Shown piece by piece: positions 26,620 through 36,100 of a DNA stretch of 64,000 nt; within the stretch, counting starts at the first letter, position 1, and the number at the start of each line of letters is the position of its first letter. The notes below the pieces were generated by a model, which saw nothing but the letters and a program-made list of their open reading frames with translations, did no database searches and was not told the DNA's origin. A program made the position numbers and the translations under genes. The stretch covers positions 1 to 64,000 of the forward strand of contig NZ_JABASQ010000007.1 of assembly GCF_016107535.1 (NCBI RefSeq). The letters are read 5' to 3'. The DNA comes from Psychrobacter cibarius (lineage in GTDB: Bacteria > Pseudomonadota > Gammaproteobacteria > Pseudomonadales > Moraxellaceae).

Positions 26620-29565
26620 TTAAACTTTGTCACTTTCATCACGGCGTAGACCATCCTGCCATTTAGGATCAGTAGCGGCAGATTTGTCTATATCATCCTT
26701 CACATTTTCTGCATCTTCAGATATTTCAGAAGGCTCTAGGTCGTCAGCATTATGTTGATTCAGACGATGGTTGTTACTCATGCGTTCACTTAAGTGTGAC
26801 TCTGCATCACGGTGGCGATGATCTAGTGCTTCCACCTCAGGCTCAGACTCATCAAAGTCGGTCTGTGCACGTACCTCCTCAATAGTATCTTGCTCTTTGA
26901 CCATTTCTACATCACCGTCACTCTCATAACCATGATTGGGGTTGGCATCGCCAGTGGGTTTGTCTGTACTGACGGGCGTAGCCAAATCATTAGAGTTGAC
27001 ATCATTTTCAGCTGTCATATTTGTCGCAATACCATTTCTGGCTTGCGCGTCATTTTTCAATTGTGCATAGTCCGTTAATTGCTGTACGGCATTATCAAGG
27101 CTGTGTGGATTGGTGCGCTCTTGGGCATGCAATAAATGTTTATCGAACACGTCAGTCAATAATGAGTCAAAGCGTATGGCGTTGTACTGAATAAGCACTT
27201 CAGCTTCTTCTTCGGTAATATCGCCGTTTTGGCTGGCATATACCACATGATCCTCAAAAGTAAGCCCTTCAAAACTGTCCTTGTGTTCAGCCTTTTTAAA
27301 CCTCTGCCATAATGGCTCGATGCTCAGTAGCGTTTGATAAGCGTGTTCCATACGTCCAGTGACATCATCGGCTTCAGTATTATAATAAACCATGGTTTTG
27401 AGGTAATCACGGAACGGGTTGGCTTCAAAGTCATCCATAAAAGCATCGCCCAGCTTGCGTTTAAGCTCATCGCTTGGCGGCGTAAAGATAGAGCCGCTGG
27501 GGAAAGTCACAAAACTGACCAAACTGGCCGCCATACGATTAGGGAAGTTTGCAAAAAAGGCTTCAAAAGCTTCTTGAATGGTATATAAGCTATTTTGTAA
27601 GGCAACCTCAGCATGCAAGCGTTCGGAAGCTGATTTAGTACCATGCTCATAAAACTGCAAAATAGCAGTGCTAATGAATAAATGGCTATGAATATCAGCT
27701 AAGCGTCCAGACAGCATCTCTTTACGTTTTAAGTCACCAGCGAGCAACCCTAACGCCATATCAGCCGTTAAGGCAAAGCTTGCGCTCAGGCGGTTGATGT
27801 GTTTATAGTAGGGACGAGTAAAGCTGTCCGCGAAGCTGGGTGCATGATTACTGCCACCGACATAACCTGCGACAAATGCCTTTGCGCCGCGATTAAAGGT
27901 ATAACCCAAATGTTTAAAAAACAGTGTGTCGAACTGTTTGAGTGCGCCTTCTTTATCTTCGCTTTGCAGCAATTGCAGCTCATCAAAGAGATAAGGATGG
28001 CAACGCATCGCACCTTGACCAAATATCATGAGTGAGCGCGTCAAGATATTTGCGCCTTCAACCGTGATAGATACTGGAATTGCCTGATAAGGGGTGGCCA
28101 AAAAGTTACGTGGACCCATCTGTACCGCGCGACCACCAACCACATCCATACCGTCATTGACCACACTGCGCATGGTTTCAGTCGCATAGTATTTTGCCAT
28201 TGCCGTCATCACTGATGGTGTGCCGCCTTGGTTCAGACCGCAGGTGACGAGGTGACGAAATGCCTCTAGCATATAAGTGTTACTTGCCATGCGGCTGGTA
28301 GCGTCTTGGACGCCTTCAAACTTGCCAACAGAGATTTTAAACTGTTCGCGTACTTTGGCAAAAGCACCGACAGACAGATACGTCATTTCACTGGCTGAGG
28401 TTGATAAAGCTGGTAAAGAGATGCCGCGACCAACGCCCAAGCACTCCATCAGCATACGCCAACCGCGACCCGCATTTTCGACGCCGCCGATAATGTAATC
28501 TAGTGGAATAAAGACGTCTTTACCATCGACTGTACCATTCATAAATGGCGAGCCAATTGGATTATGGCGTGGTCCTATAACGACGCCTTCATGGCTGGCA
28601 GGAACGAGCGCACAAGTGATACCGTAATCGGTCTTATCAGGATTGCCAAGCAAACCTTCAGGATCGTGCATCTTGAATGCTAAACCCACGACTGTGGCGA
28701 TAGGGGCGAGGGTAATCCAGCGCTTAGAAAAATTCATACGCAAACCGAGCACTTGCTCGCCCTCATGCGTACCATAACAAACCACCCCTGTATCTGGAAT
28801 CGCACCAGCATCGGAGCCTGCTTCTGGGCCCGTCAAACCAAAGCAAGGTACCTCGTCACCTTTGGCAAGACCGGGTAGCCAGCGCTGTTTTTGTTCGTCT
28901 GTACCATAGTGCATCAACAGCTCACCAGGGCCGAGCGAGTTTGGCACCATACAGGTAACCGCAGCGGTCGGCGAGCGCGAAGCGATTTTGCTCATGATAC
29001 GGCTTTGTGCATAAGAGCTAAAATCTAAACCGCCAAACTCTTTTGGAATGATTAAGCCTAAAAATCCATTGGCTTTGATAAATTGCCACGCTTCAGGCGA
29101 CAGCTCTTTGTCTTCATGCTGAATTTTCCATTCATCAAGCATGGCGCATAGTACTTCTACTTCATTATCAATAAAGCTTTGCTCTTCTGCCGACAGCTCT
29201 GGATAGGGATATTGAGCAAAAGTGTCCCAGTTGGGATTGCCCATAAACAGCTCTTTTTCCCACCAGCTGGTACCCGCATCGAGTGCTTCGCGCTCGGTAT
29301 CGCTCATGCTCGGCATTGCCCCGCCCAAAGTCTTGTAAACAGGTCTGGTAATCAGTGACTGACGAATAGGGGCGACGAGCAAAACGATGCAAAGTAAAGC
29401 AATTGGTATCCCCAAAATGAGCGACCAAGGACTGATAAAGGCAGTGACAAGGACGGTAACTAGGGCAACGATACTGCCTGTGACTCGTGATAGGGACAAT
29501 AAAAAGATGGCCAAAACCATGGCTAATTGAATAATGATTGCCAAAATAAATAAGCCAATTGCCAT
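26620..29565 (-). CDS. fadE: FadE-type acyl-CoA dehydrogenase with long acidic C-terminal tail
   Basis: 981 residues against about 814 in E. coli FadE. The first 70 residues hold two membrane helices. The dehydrogenase domain follows, with LTGPEAGSDAGAIPDTG and FSKRWITLAPIATVVGLAFK (FAD/substrate region), NGTVDGKDVFIPLDYIIGG, and GGRAVQMGPRNFL. The FadE-specific C-terminal domain continues to about residue 830. It catalyses the first, FAD-dependent step of fatty-acid beta-oxidation at the membrane. The last 150 residues are an Asp/Glu/Asn/Ser-rich tail with no homology that I recognise. It is monocistronic. Confidence 0.9.
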   Translation of the reverse strand: MAIGLFILAIIIQLAMVLAIFLLSLSRVTGSIVALVTVLVTAFISPWSLILGIPIALLCIVLLVAPIRQSLITRPVYKTLGGAMPSMSDTEREALDAGTSWWEKELFMGNPNWDTFAQYPYPELSAEEQSFIDNEVEVLCAMLDEWKIQHEDKELSPEAWQFIKANGFLGLIIPKEFGGLDFSSYAQSRIMSKIASRSPTAAVTCMVPNSLGPGELLMHYGTDEQKQRWLPGLAKGDEVPCFGLTGPEAGSDAGAIPDTGVVCYGTHEGEQVLGLRMNFSKRWITLAPIATVVGLAFKMHDPEGLLGNPDKTDYGITCALVPASHEGVVIGPRHNPIGSPFMNGTVDGKDVFIPLDYIIGGVENAGRGWRMLMECLGVGRGISLPALSTSASEMTYLSVGAFAKVREQFKISVGKFEGVQDATSRMASNTYMLEAFRHLVTCGLNQGGTPSVMTAMAKYYATETMRSVVNDGMDVVGGRAVQMGPRNFLATPYQAIPVSITVEGANILTRSLMIFGQGAMRCHPYLFDELQLLQSEDKEGALKQFDTLFFKHLGYTFNRGAKAFVAGYVGGSNHAPSFADSFTRPYYKHINRLSASFALTADMALGLLAGDLKRKEMLSGRLADIHSHLFISTAILQFYEHGTKSASERLHAEVALQNSLYTIQEAFEAFFANFPNRMAASLVSFVTFPSGSIFTPPSDELKRKLGDAFMDDFEANPFRDYLKTMVYYNTEADDVTGRMEHAYQTLLSIEPLWQRFKKAEHKDSFEGLTFEDHVVYASQNGDITEEEAEVLIQYNAIRFDSLLTDVFDKHLLHAQERTNPHSLDNAVQQLTDYAQLKNDAQARNGIATNMTAENDVNSNDLATPVSTDKPTGDANPNHGYESDGDVEMVKEQDTIEEVRAQTDFDESEPEVEALDHRHRDAESHLSERMSNNHRLNQHNADDLEPSEISEDAENVKDDIDKSAATDPKWQDGLRRDESDKV

Positions 29566-29912
29566 GACTGTCTCCTTTTATAACGCTAAACCAAAAGCGC
29601 GAAAAATGTGTGTATTAAAGTATTTGAATAAATCTTGTTGTTATTTTTGCTGATGTTTAGAGGTCTGTTGACCAAATTAAACCAATGAGCCGTTATGGAT
29701 TTTGTAGCATATTTTATAATCAATTTTAATTTGTTGAGCATTTTACAAAAGTGGCTTTGATAACTGTCTAACCAGTGACAGACAAATAAAAGACAAATTT
29801 AGCCATCAATATGAAACAGTTGCCGATAACTATCAATAGCTAAAGTGCTACGCTGTGTCGATTATATGTATCAAGATTTTCTCATATAGGCAAAAATAAC
29901 AGTCGTGATTAA
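29566..29912. other. Intergenic region upstream of fadE
   Basis: 347 AT-rich bases. No gene or recognised operator; it should contain the fadE promoter. No clear terminator for the upstream radC-like gene is visible. Confidence 0.45.
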
Positions 29913-30596
29913 TTATCCAAAAGGCGCTAAGCCGCTTTCGGCATAAGATAATGTCTCATTGCGCCCAACAATGATGTGGTCTACCAAGGATAAATCGATT
30001 AAATCGCAGGCTTTCTTTAGCTCGTAAGTTAATAAGTTGTCTGCCGTTGAAGGGGTCGCATCGGTATGTGGATGATTGTGTGCGACGATGAGTTGGCTGG
30101 CGGCGTGACTCAAGGCATGACGCAGAACGTGTTTGATACAAACGGAGCAAGAGGAGATGCCGCCAGTAAACAGTATCTCAAAATTAATGAGATTTAACGC
30201 ATTGTCTAAGCAAAGTACCGCAAAGACTTCGCGATGCTCCCCGCGCAGCTGAGTGCTGATATAGTCTTTGACCATTTGCGAGCGCCCAAGTGCGTGACCA
30301 GTTTTAAGCTGACTGTCCAAATAACGCGTGCCCATCTCAAGTGAGGCCAATATCTGCGCGTATTTGGCAGGACCAATACCATGACAAGCCAGTACAGTCT
30401 CTTGCGGCGCTGCCAATAATTCTGCCAAGCTACCAAATTGCTCAATCAAATGACGCGCCAATTCGATAGCTGACTGTGACTGCGTACCTGTGCGCAGAAA
30501 TATCGCTAATATCTCGGCATCGGATAAATGAGCTGCCCCAAATTTTAGTAGTTTTTCACGTGGTCTATCATCTTCATGCCAGTCTTTAATCGCCAT
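29913..30596 (-). CDS. radC: RadC-family JAB/MPN-domain protein
   Basis: 227 residues from the ATG at 30596, chosen because AAGGAG lies 5 bases upstream; a longer frame reaches 30659 without such a site. The N-terminal UPF0758 helix-hairpin-helix region has GIGPAKYAQILASLEMGTRY. The metal site of the C-terminal JAMM domain is HNHPHTDATPSTADN. RadC was once linked to DNA repair, but its function is unsettled. It is divergent from coaBC, the usual neighbour in proteobacteria. Confidence 0.94.
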   Translation of the reverse strand: MAIKDWHEDDRPREKLLKFGAAHLSDAEILAIFLRTGTQSQSAIELARHLIEQFGSLAELLAAPQETVLACHGIGPAKYAQILASLEMGTRYLDSQLKTGHALGRSQMVKDYISTQLRGEHREVFAVLCLDNALNLINFEILFTGGISSCSVCIKHVLRHALSHAASQLIVAHNHPHTDATPSTADNLLTYELKKACDLIDLSLVDHIIVGRNETLSYAESGLAPFG

Positions 30597-30717
30597 TGTC
30601 ACTCCTTGAGAATGGATTGCTGCCAGATATATTGAGTAAATACGGAAATTCTTACCCAACTTATCTCATAATTGTTACTATAAGCGCAATTTTATCTTTC
30701 AACTTTTTATTGATGCC

Positions 30718-32142
30718 ATGCTTATGTCCAATATTGTGCTTGCTATCACTGGCGGTATCGCCGCCTATAAATCTGCTATCTTTGCCCGCCTATTAATCAA
30801 GGCAGGCTTTGATGTGCGTGTCATTATGACCACAGGCGCACAAGCTTTTATTACGCCACTGACCCTGCAAGCTTTGACTGGCAATGAGGTGCATATCTCA
30901 TTACTCGATGAAAAAGCAGAAGCGGGGATGGGGCATATCGAATTGGCAAAATGGGCGGACTTAATCATCATTGCCCCAGCCTCTGCCAATACGCTGGCGC
31001 GTCTCGCGATGGGTATGGCTGATGATTTATTGACAACCGTATGCCTTGCAACGGCGGCACCAGTCATCATTGCGCCAGCCATGAATCAGCAGATGTGGGC
31101 GCACCCTGCGGTCAATCTCAATGTCCAAACCCTGCGTGATATGAATTATCAAATTATTGCGCCTGCTAGCGGTGAGCAAGCCTGCGGTGATGTGGGAGCA
31201 GGGCGTTTGCCTGAACCTGAGCAGCTCTTGGCAGAAGTGTTATTATTTAACGCCATGCAAACCACGCCGCAATTATTGGCAGGTAAACGCGTGGTAATTA
31301 CTGCAGGACCGACGGTAGAAGCTATCGATCCGGTGCGCTACTTGTCCAATCACTCTACTGGCAAGATGGGCTTTGCATTAGCACGTGCGTGCGTGGCTGC
31401 TGGTGCAGATGTTATCTTGATTGCGGGCGGCAAAGTGGCACTGCCGACACCGCTGAATGTCACACGTATTGATGTATTGTCGGCTAAAGAGATGCTGATA
31501 GCAGCCCAGCAGTGCGTGGATGGTACGCACAGTGCGCTACAGTATGTGCCTGAAGATAAGCACGACCATTCTCACGATCACGAACACGATCATAACCATC
31601 AACATGAACATCATGGCGAGTGTGATTGCGGCGATGATCATAGCCATAGTCATAACCACAGCCATGAGATTGATGATGAGGAGCATGCTCATAGCGAGAA
31701 TCAAAATGTAATGGCGGATATCTTTATTGCCACTGCGGCTGTCGCTGACTATCGCACTGAAGAAGCTGCCCCGCAAAAAATTAAAAAAACCCAAGATGCT
31801 ATGACGTTGAGTTTGGTCAAAAACCCTGATATTTTAGCGACGATTTCGCTTGCGCATCCAGCGCTGTTTGTCGTTGGTTTTGCAGCAGAAACGCAAGATA
31901 TCGAGCGCTATGCTCGTGGCAAACTGGTGTCTAAAGATTTAGATTTGATCGCTTGTAATGATGTTTCCCGAGCAGACATTGGTTTTGCTAGCGATGACAA
32001 TGCCATGCAGGTATTTTTCTCAGAGCGTTATGAGCACGATAGCGTCACACTTGAGAAGGCGAGCAAAGATAAGATTGCCGAGCAGTTGGCTGGCATCATT
32101 GGTGAGATAATATGGCAACGCCACAATGGTCACAATGCCTAG
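30718..32142 (+). CDS. coaBC: Bifunctional CoaBC (phosphopantothenoylcysteine decarboxylase/synthase) with His-rich insertion
   Basis: 474 residues against about 400 for the family. The N-terminal flavin-binding CoaC domain has LAITGGIAAYK, the catalytic His in MGHIELAKWAD, PAMNQQMW, and the flap Cys in GEQACGDVGAGR. The CoaB synthase domain starts near 190 (VVITAGPTVEAIDPVRYLSN, STGKMG) and has PQKIKK with the conserved Lys. It makes 4'-phosphopantetheine for coenzyme A in two steps. Between residues 281 and 331 a segment with about 17 His, plus Asp, Glu and a Cys-Asp-Cys, breaks the CoaB domain; it looks like a metal-binding loop. It is divergent from radC and followed by a TSUP permease 33 bases on. 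Confidence 0.95.
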   Translation: MLMSNIVLAITGGIAAYKSAIFARLLIKAGFDVRVIMTTGAQAFITPLTLQALTGNEVHISLLDEKAEAGMGHIELAKWADLIIIAPASANTLARLAMGMADDLLTTVCLATAAPVIIAPAMNQQMWAHPAVNLNVQTLRDMNYQIIAPASGEQACGDVGAGRLPEPEQLLAEVLLFNAMQTTPQLLAGKRVVITAGPTVEAIDPVRYLSNHSTGKMGFALARACVAAGADVILIAGGKVALPTPLNVTRIDVLSAKEMLIAAQQCVDGTHSALQYVPEDKHDHSHDHEHDHNHQHEHHGECDCGDDHSHSHNHSHEIDDEEHAHSENQNVMADIFIATAAVADYRTEEAAPQKIKKTQDAMTLSLVKNPDILATISLAHPALFVVGFAAETQDIERYARGKLVSKDLDLIACNDVSRADIGFASDDNAMQVFFSERYEHDSVTLEKASKDKIAEQLAGIIGEIIWQRHNGHNA

Positions 32143-32175
32143 TTATGTCACTATTAATCCAGATATTAGGTCTTA

Positions 32176-32964
32176 ATGTTTATGGCTAATATGATGGATA
32201 GTGATAGCACCCAGACGTTGCTCTTGATGGTAATCTTTGCGCTGGCATCGTTGCTACACGGTATTAGTGGGCTGGGTGTGACGTTGGTGACGACCACTGC
32301 GCTTGCTAGTATCTATCCGTTACCACATGCCATTGTGTTGGTCATTTTTCCGTCATTATTGCTTAATGCCATGACTTGGCTCGCGGGTGGCGGGCGCACA
32401 ATCTGGCAAAATTTCATCTATTACGGCAGGCGCTATTGGTTACTGGCGTTGACCAGCTTAGTTGGTAGTATTCTAGGCGCGAAGCTCTTACTATGGATCG
32501 ATAGCGCCTATATTTTATTACTATTGGCAGCGGTTATTGGTTTTTACGTCATAAGCAGCTTGCTTGGTAAGCAACTCCGTCTACCTGCTACCAAGCCTGT
32601 GTTAATCATCGTTGGTTTTAGTGCAGGGGTGATTGGTGGCTCGACTAATGCCATGTCGACCATATTGATGATGTATCTACTGTCTGCCAGCGATGATAAA
32701 AACACCATCGCTAAAGTCGGAAATATGTGCTATTTTTTGGGTAAAATTGCCCAAATAATTGTATTACGTGAGCCTATTATGGCGCTCAGCAGTGGTGAAT
32801 GGCAGCTGATTACTCTGCTTAGTGTACTATCGATTGCTGCGCTTTTAGTTGGCATCCGCTTGCGTCGCTATTTGCCTCAAGCGCGCTTTCGTCAGCTTAT
32901 TTTATTGATACTTATCGTGCTTGGTATTCGTGTCGGCTGGCAGGGAGTTATGGCATTTTTATAA
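32176..32964 (+). CDS. TSUP (TauE/SafE) family permease
   Basis: 262 residues, about eight helices. The N-terminal segment LASLLHGISGLGVTLVTTTALA and the second-half GFSAGVIGGSTNAMSTILMMYLL are the two family glycine-rich motifs. It is shorter and different in its motifs from the permease at 23489. It probably shares a transcript with coaBC, 33 bases upstream. The transported anion is unknown. A downstream ATG (MANMMDSD, 6 bases on) is an alternative start. Confidence 0.82.
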   Translation: MFMANMMDSDSTQTLLLMVIFALASLLHGISGLGVTLVTTTALASIYPLPHAIVLVIFPSLLLNAMTWLAGGGRTIWQNFIYYGRRYWLLALTSLVGSILGAKLLLWIDSAYILLLLAAVIGFYVISSLLGKQLRLPATKPVLIIVGFSAGVIGGSTNAMSTILMMYLLSASDDKNTIAKVGNMCYFLGKIAQIIVLREPIMALSSGEWQLITLLSVLSIAALLVGIRLRRYLPQARFRQLILLILIVLGIRVGWQGVMAFL

Positions 32965-33004
32965 GATAGCTCGCTAGGCATTTGGCTGTTTAGATGCTAT
33001 CTTA
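32961..33004. terminator. Possible bidirectional terminator
   Basis: ATAAGATAGC (32961-32970) and GCTATCTTAT (32995-33004) are perfect inverted arms with a 24-base loop between convergent genes. It lacks a strong T run. Confidence 0.4.
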
Positions 33005-33012
33005 TGCGCGCA

Positions 33013-33930
33013 TTATTTTGTTATTTCATTAAAAAATATCTGTTGCGTCAAACGAAAGGTATTACAGTGCGCCTCAACCACATCGTCGATATCTTCTGAA
33101 TAGCCACCACCCATCACGATAGCGATAGGAATTTTAGCGGCTTTTGCTTGGCGTAACACATATTCATCACGCGCCTTACAGCCCTCTATCGTCAGCCCTA
33201 ACTTTCCTAGTTTATCAGTTGCCAGCACATCGACAGCGGATTGATAAAATATCATATCTGGCGCAACGTCGCTAATCAAACGTGGTAATGTCGCCTCTAG
33301 TAACTGCAAATACTCCGCATCGCCAGTATCATTGTCTAGCTCAATATCCAAATCTGATACTTGCTTTCGAAATGGATAGTTCTTTGCGCCATGCATACTA
33401 AAGACAAATACGCGCGGCTCACCTGCCATAATACTGGCATTGCCATTGCCCTGATGGACGTCTAAATCAACCACCAAAATCTTTTGCGCTTGTCCACGAT
33501 TTAATAATAAATTACTCGCGATACAAACATCATTAAACACGCAAAACCCTTCGCCATGATCAGCAAACGCATGATGCGTGCCACCTGCGACATTCATCGC
33601 CGCGCCATATTGCTGCGCATATAATGCACATTCATAAGTGGCATGAGCAATATAACGGCCGCGCTCTACCAGCTCTGGTGTCATTTCAAAGCCAATGGCA
33701 CGCGCTTCCTTTCGTGGTAATGTCTGAGTTTTCAGCTGATACCAGTAGTCCGCAGTATGCGTGGTCAAAATCTCATCTTCGCTCAAACATGCAGGGGCAA
33801 AAAAGTTGTCGGTACTGATAGTGCCTTCAGCCAATAGCCGCTCGGGAATCATGGTGTATTTTTGCATAGGAAAGCGGTGTTTTTCAGGCACAGAATATCG
33901 AAAAATATCAGAGTAAGCAATTTTTAGCAT
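33013..33930 (-). CDS. Histone-deacetylase-family (AcuC-like) hydrolase
   Basis: 305 residues. Zinc-site and catalytic motifs are in order: AGGTHHAFADHGEGFCVFNDV (the His-His pair), VVDLDVHQGNGNASIM (Asp and His ligands), and GGGYSEDIDD near the end. Bacterial members remove acyl groups from proteins (AcuC acts on acetyl-CoA synthetase) or small amides; the substrate is unknown. It is cytoplasmic. It may be transcribed with the two minus-strand genes upstream. Confidence 0.9.
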   Translation of the reverse strand: MLKIAYSDIFRYSVPEKHRFPMQKYTMIPERLLAEGTISTDNFFAPACLSEDEILTTHTADYWYQLKTQTLPRKEARAIGFEMTPELVERGRYIAHATYECALYAQQYGAAMNVAGGTHHAFADHGEGFCVFNDVCIASNLLLNRGQAQKILVVDLDVHQGNGNASIMAGEPRVFVFSMHGAKNYPFRKQVSDLDIELDNDTGDAEYLQLLEATLPRLISDVAPDMIFYQSAVDVLATDKLGKLGLTIEGCKARDEYVLRQAKAAKIPIAIVMGGGYSEDIDDVVEAHCNTFRLTQQIFFNEITK

Positions 33931-34048
33931 AGTGTTAGAGGATGTCTTTTTTGAAAAGTATTTTAAGGATAAATAGGTTTAAGCGCTTTGAAAGTAAGGT
34001 ACAGATGAGACATTGTAAAAGCTATGGATAGCTATGGTAGTCAGTTCA

Positions 34049-34864
34049 TTACTGCACAAATTGCGTTGGCAAAAAAAAGGTTCTAGAATCTGATTGGTGA
34101 CGTAGCTCGGTCAGCAATGTCGGTAAGTCTTCCGCAGGGTTTTGATTATCGATCAAATCACTAAATATCTCATTCGCGACCGTGGTCATCGCGATGACAC
34201 TTTGCAATAAATGCTCGATAGCATCATTACCGATGCCTACCGCTTCGACATCGATAGCGTGTTTGTAGCGTATTTCGCCATCATTGACATCCATTTCTAG
34301 ATTGCCGATTAGCAAGTCATAATTTATTTGAGTAATCAGTAGCATCGCCGCGCTTTGATGACTCTCTGGTATTAAAAATGGCAAAATTCCATAGACTGCC
34401 AGCAGCTTATTGTTTTCTTGCACGCGAAACAAATAGCCGCAATCGAGACTTCTATTGCGCATTCTAAGCGATAAGTGATGCGATTGTTGACGGTCATTGT
34501 TTTTGTTGCCACTGCTTTTGGGTCTATAGTGAGTATAGTGCCATTGCTTATCATTAAAGTACTGTTTCAGAAAATCGATAATGGGCGTGTCGCTAGCTTC
34601 GTGTTGACTGGCACTCGAGTTAAAGGCGTCAGTTTCTGAATATTCGCTTGTGTTTTTGACATCAGATTCAGAATCGATTTTGGTATCATCATGAGCGTCA
34701 CTAGTATCCTCATCATCTGTATCACTACTATATGTATCACTACTATATATGTCATGAGACTCTGTTTGCGTCATATCCATTTCAACTTCATTAGCCTGCG
34801 CTGCTGAACCAGTCAGTAACTGTTTGAGTTTTTGCCACAAGCTGAGTGTATTACGTTGACTCAT
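34049..34864 (-). CDS. YbjN-domain protein with acidic low-complexity N-terminal region
   Basis: 271 residues. Residues 90-250 fit the YbjN fold (ALL-like start IIDFLKQYF, then LLITQINYDLLIGNLEMDVNDGEIRYKHAIDV, then HLLQSVIAMTTVANEIFSDLI). The family is described as putative sensory transduction regulators related to type III chaperones; its function is unclear. Residues 25-90 are Asp/Ser/Thr-rich, with a duplicated Tyr-Ser-Ser-Asp-Thr encoded by a 15-bp tandem repeat at 34721-34750. It lies 65 bases after the unknown gene upstream. Confidence 0.72.
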   Translation of the reverse strand: MSQRNTLSLWQKLKQLLTGSAAQANEVEMDMTQTESHDIYSSDTYSSDTDDEDTSDAHDDTKIDSESDVKNTSEYSETDAFNSSASQHEASDTPIIDFLKQYFNDKQWHYTHYRPKSSGNKNNDRQQSHHLSLRMRNRSLDCGYLFRVQENNKLLAVYGILPFLIPESHQSAAMLLITQINYDLLIGNLEMDVNDGEIRYKHAIDVEAVGIGNDAIEHLLQSVIAMTTVANEIFSDLIDNQNPAEDLPTLLTELRHQSDSRTFFLPTQFVQ

Positions 34865-34929
34865 AAGTATGGTGCTGTCAAATAAATGAATGATATGGAA
34901 AATTGAGACAAATACGTTAAGACAGTAAA

Positions 34930-35982
34930 TTATTGACCATTAAGTGCTAAACTTTCTTTGATATTCGGTTGCTCATAAAACACTTGTAACATTTCACGAG
35001 TATGTGCCGTCAACCACTTGCTTTCTATGGCATCGTGCACCACAGGTAATAGTGCTGTACTTAATTGAGTCATGGCTTGCTCATCAATATGAAGACTCGA
35101 AACTACCGTCGCAATAGTATCTGACTGATGATTGCCATACCAAGTATCGATGCTCGCTGCCACAAGGCTGTGTAAGTAAGGTGACTGGCGCAGGCGGTTA
35201 TAGCTTTGCTGAATGCTGGCTTCGATATGATCGATGCTGCTGTTGTCAGGTTCATCACGCAGATAAGTCTGTAGATGACTGACAGGCTGGTCTTTGATTC
35301 GCGCCCAACCAGTGATTAATAATCGCGCGACTTCGTCATTTGATAAATGCTCTTGCGCATTGGCTTCTGCGCGGCGTGCTAAATCTTTAATATTACGATG
35401 CAAATACGCCTGCAGTTTTTCGTCAAGGTTTCTATTGGTCGCCTTTTCAAAAGAGCTGCGCCCAAATTTCATCAGTTTACCAGCAGCGCCTGCTTTATCC
35501 AGCGTGGACTCCATAAAGTCATTAATGGCATGATATAGCGTTTGGGTTAGCAAATCGGCAAAAGTCTCGTTGCCGACCAGGGTGTGAATCAAGATATTAC
35601 GCTGCTGATCGTGGCTACCGATATAGTTGGCAAGGGTTTCAACTTGAGTGTCATCCACCAGCTCAGACAACGGCACGTTATCATTGACTGGATGATAAAT
35701 AATCGTATGCAAGATATCGCGAATATCTTTACGCATCATATCCGTCATCGGTTGATTGAGTAGCCAGTCATTACTCAGCTGTTGCAAATCATCGGCGCTG
35801 ACATATTTATTTAATGGCTGTGCAGCAAACCATTGCCATGCCTGCATAAACAGCGGTTCAGCTTGCATGCGTAGCCATTGCTGCATAAAGGCAACTTGTG
35901 CCTCGATTAAGCCATCTATGGTTAGCGCTGGCATATCTAAATTTTGGTTATCTTTTGAAGTCGGCATAGGTTTTGAGGTCAT
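34930..35982 (-). CDS. Conserved-looking hypothetical protein, mainly helical
   Basis: 350 residues from the ATG at 35982, or 364 from one at 36024. I do not recognise a family. It is largely alpha-helical, with Gln/Asp/Leu-rich segments, no membrane helix and no signal peptide. A central block reads FADLLTQTLYHAINDFMES, then GKLMKFGRSSFEKATNRNLDEKLQAYLHRNIKDLARRAE, which looks like a conserved core. It is the first gene of a minus-strand set (this gene, YbjN-like, HDAC-like) and is divergent from ccmA. Confidence 0.6.
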   Translation of the reverse strand: MTSKPMPTSKDNQNLDMPALTIDGLIEAQVAFMQQWLRMQAEPLFMQAWQWFAAQPLNKYVSADDLQQLSNDWLLNQPMTDMMRKDIRDILHTIIYHPVNDNVPLSELVDDTQVETLANYIGSHDQQRNILIHTLVGNETFADLLTQTLYHAINDFMESTLDKAGAAGKLMKFGRSSFEKATNRNLDEKLQAYLHRNIKDLARRAEANAQEHLSNDEVARLLITGWARIKDQPVSHLQTYLRDEPDNSSIDHIEASIQQSYNRLRQSPYLHSLVAASIDTWYGNHQSDTIATVVSSLHIDEQAMTQLSTALLPVVHDAIESKWLTAHTREMLQVFYEQPNIKESLALNGQ

Positions 35983-36100
35983 AATAATCGACAATTTGTT
36001 ATACTGTGTGGGTGGGGTAAGCATAAAGTATTATGCCATGAACGTCATCTGTGTTTGTGATGAATATTGACTGCCGCTTAATAAATAATGAGAGGTTTTG

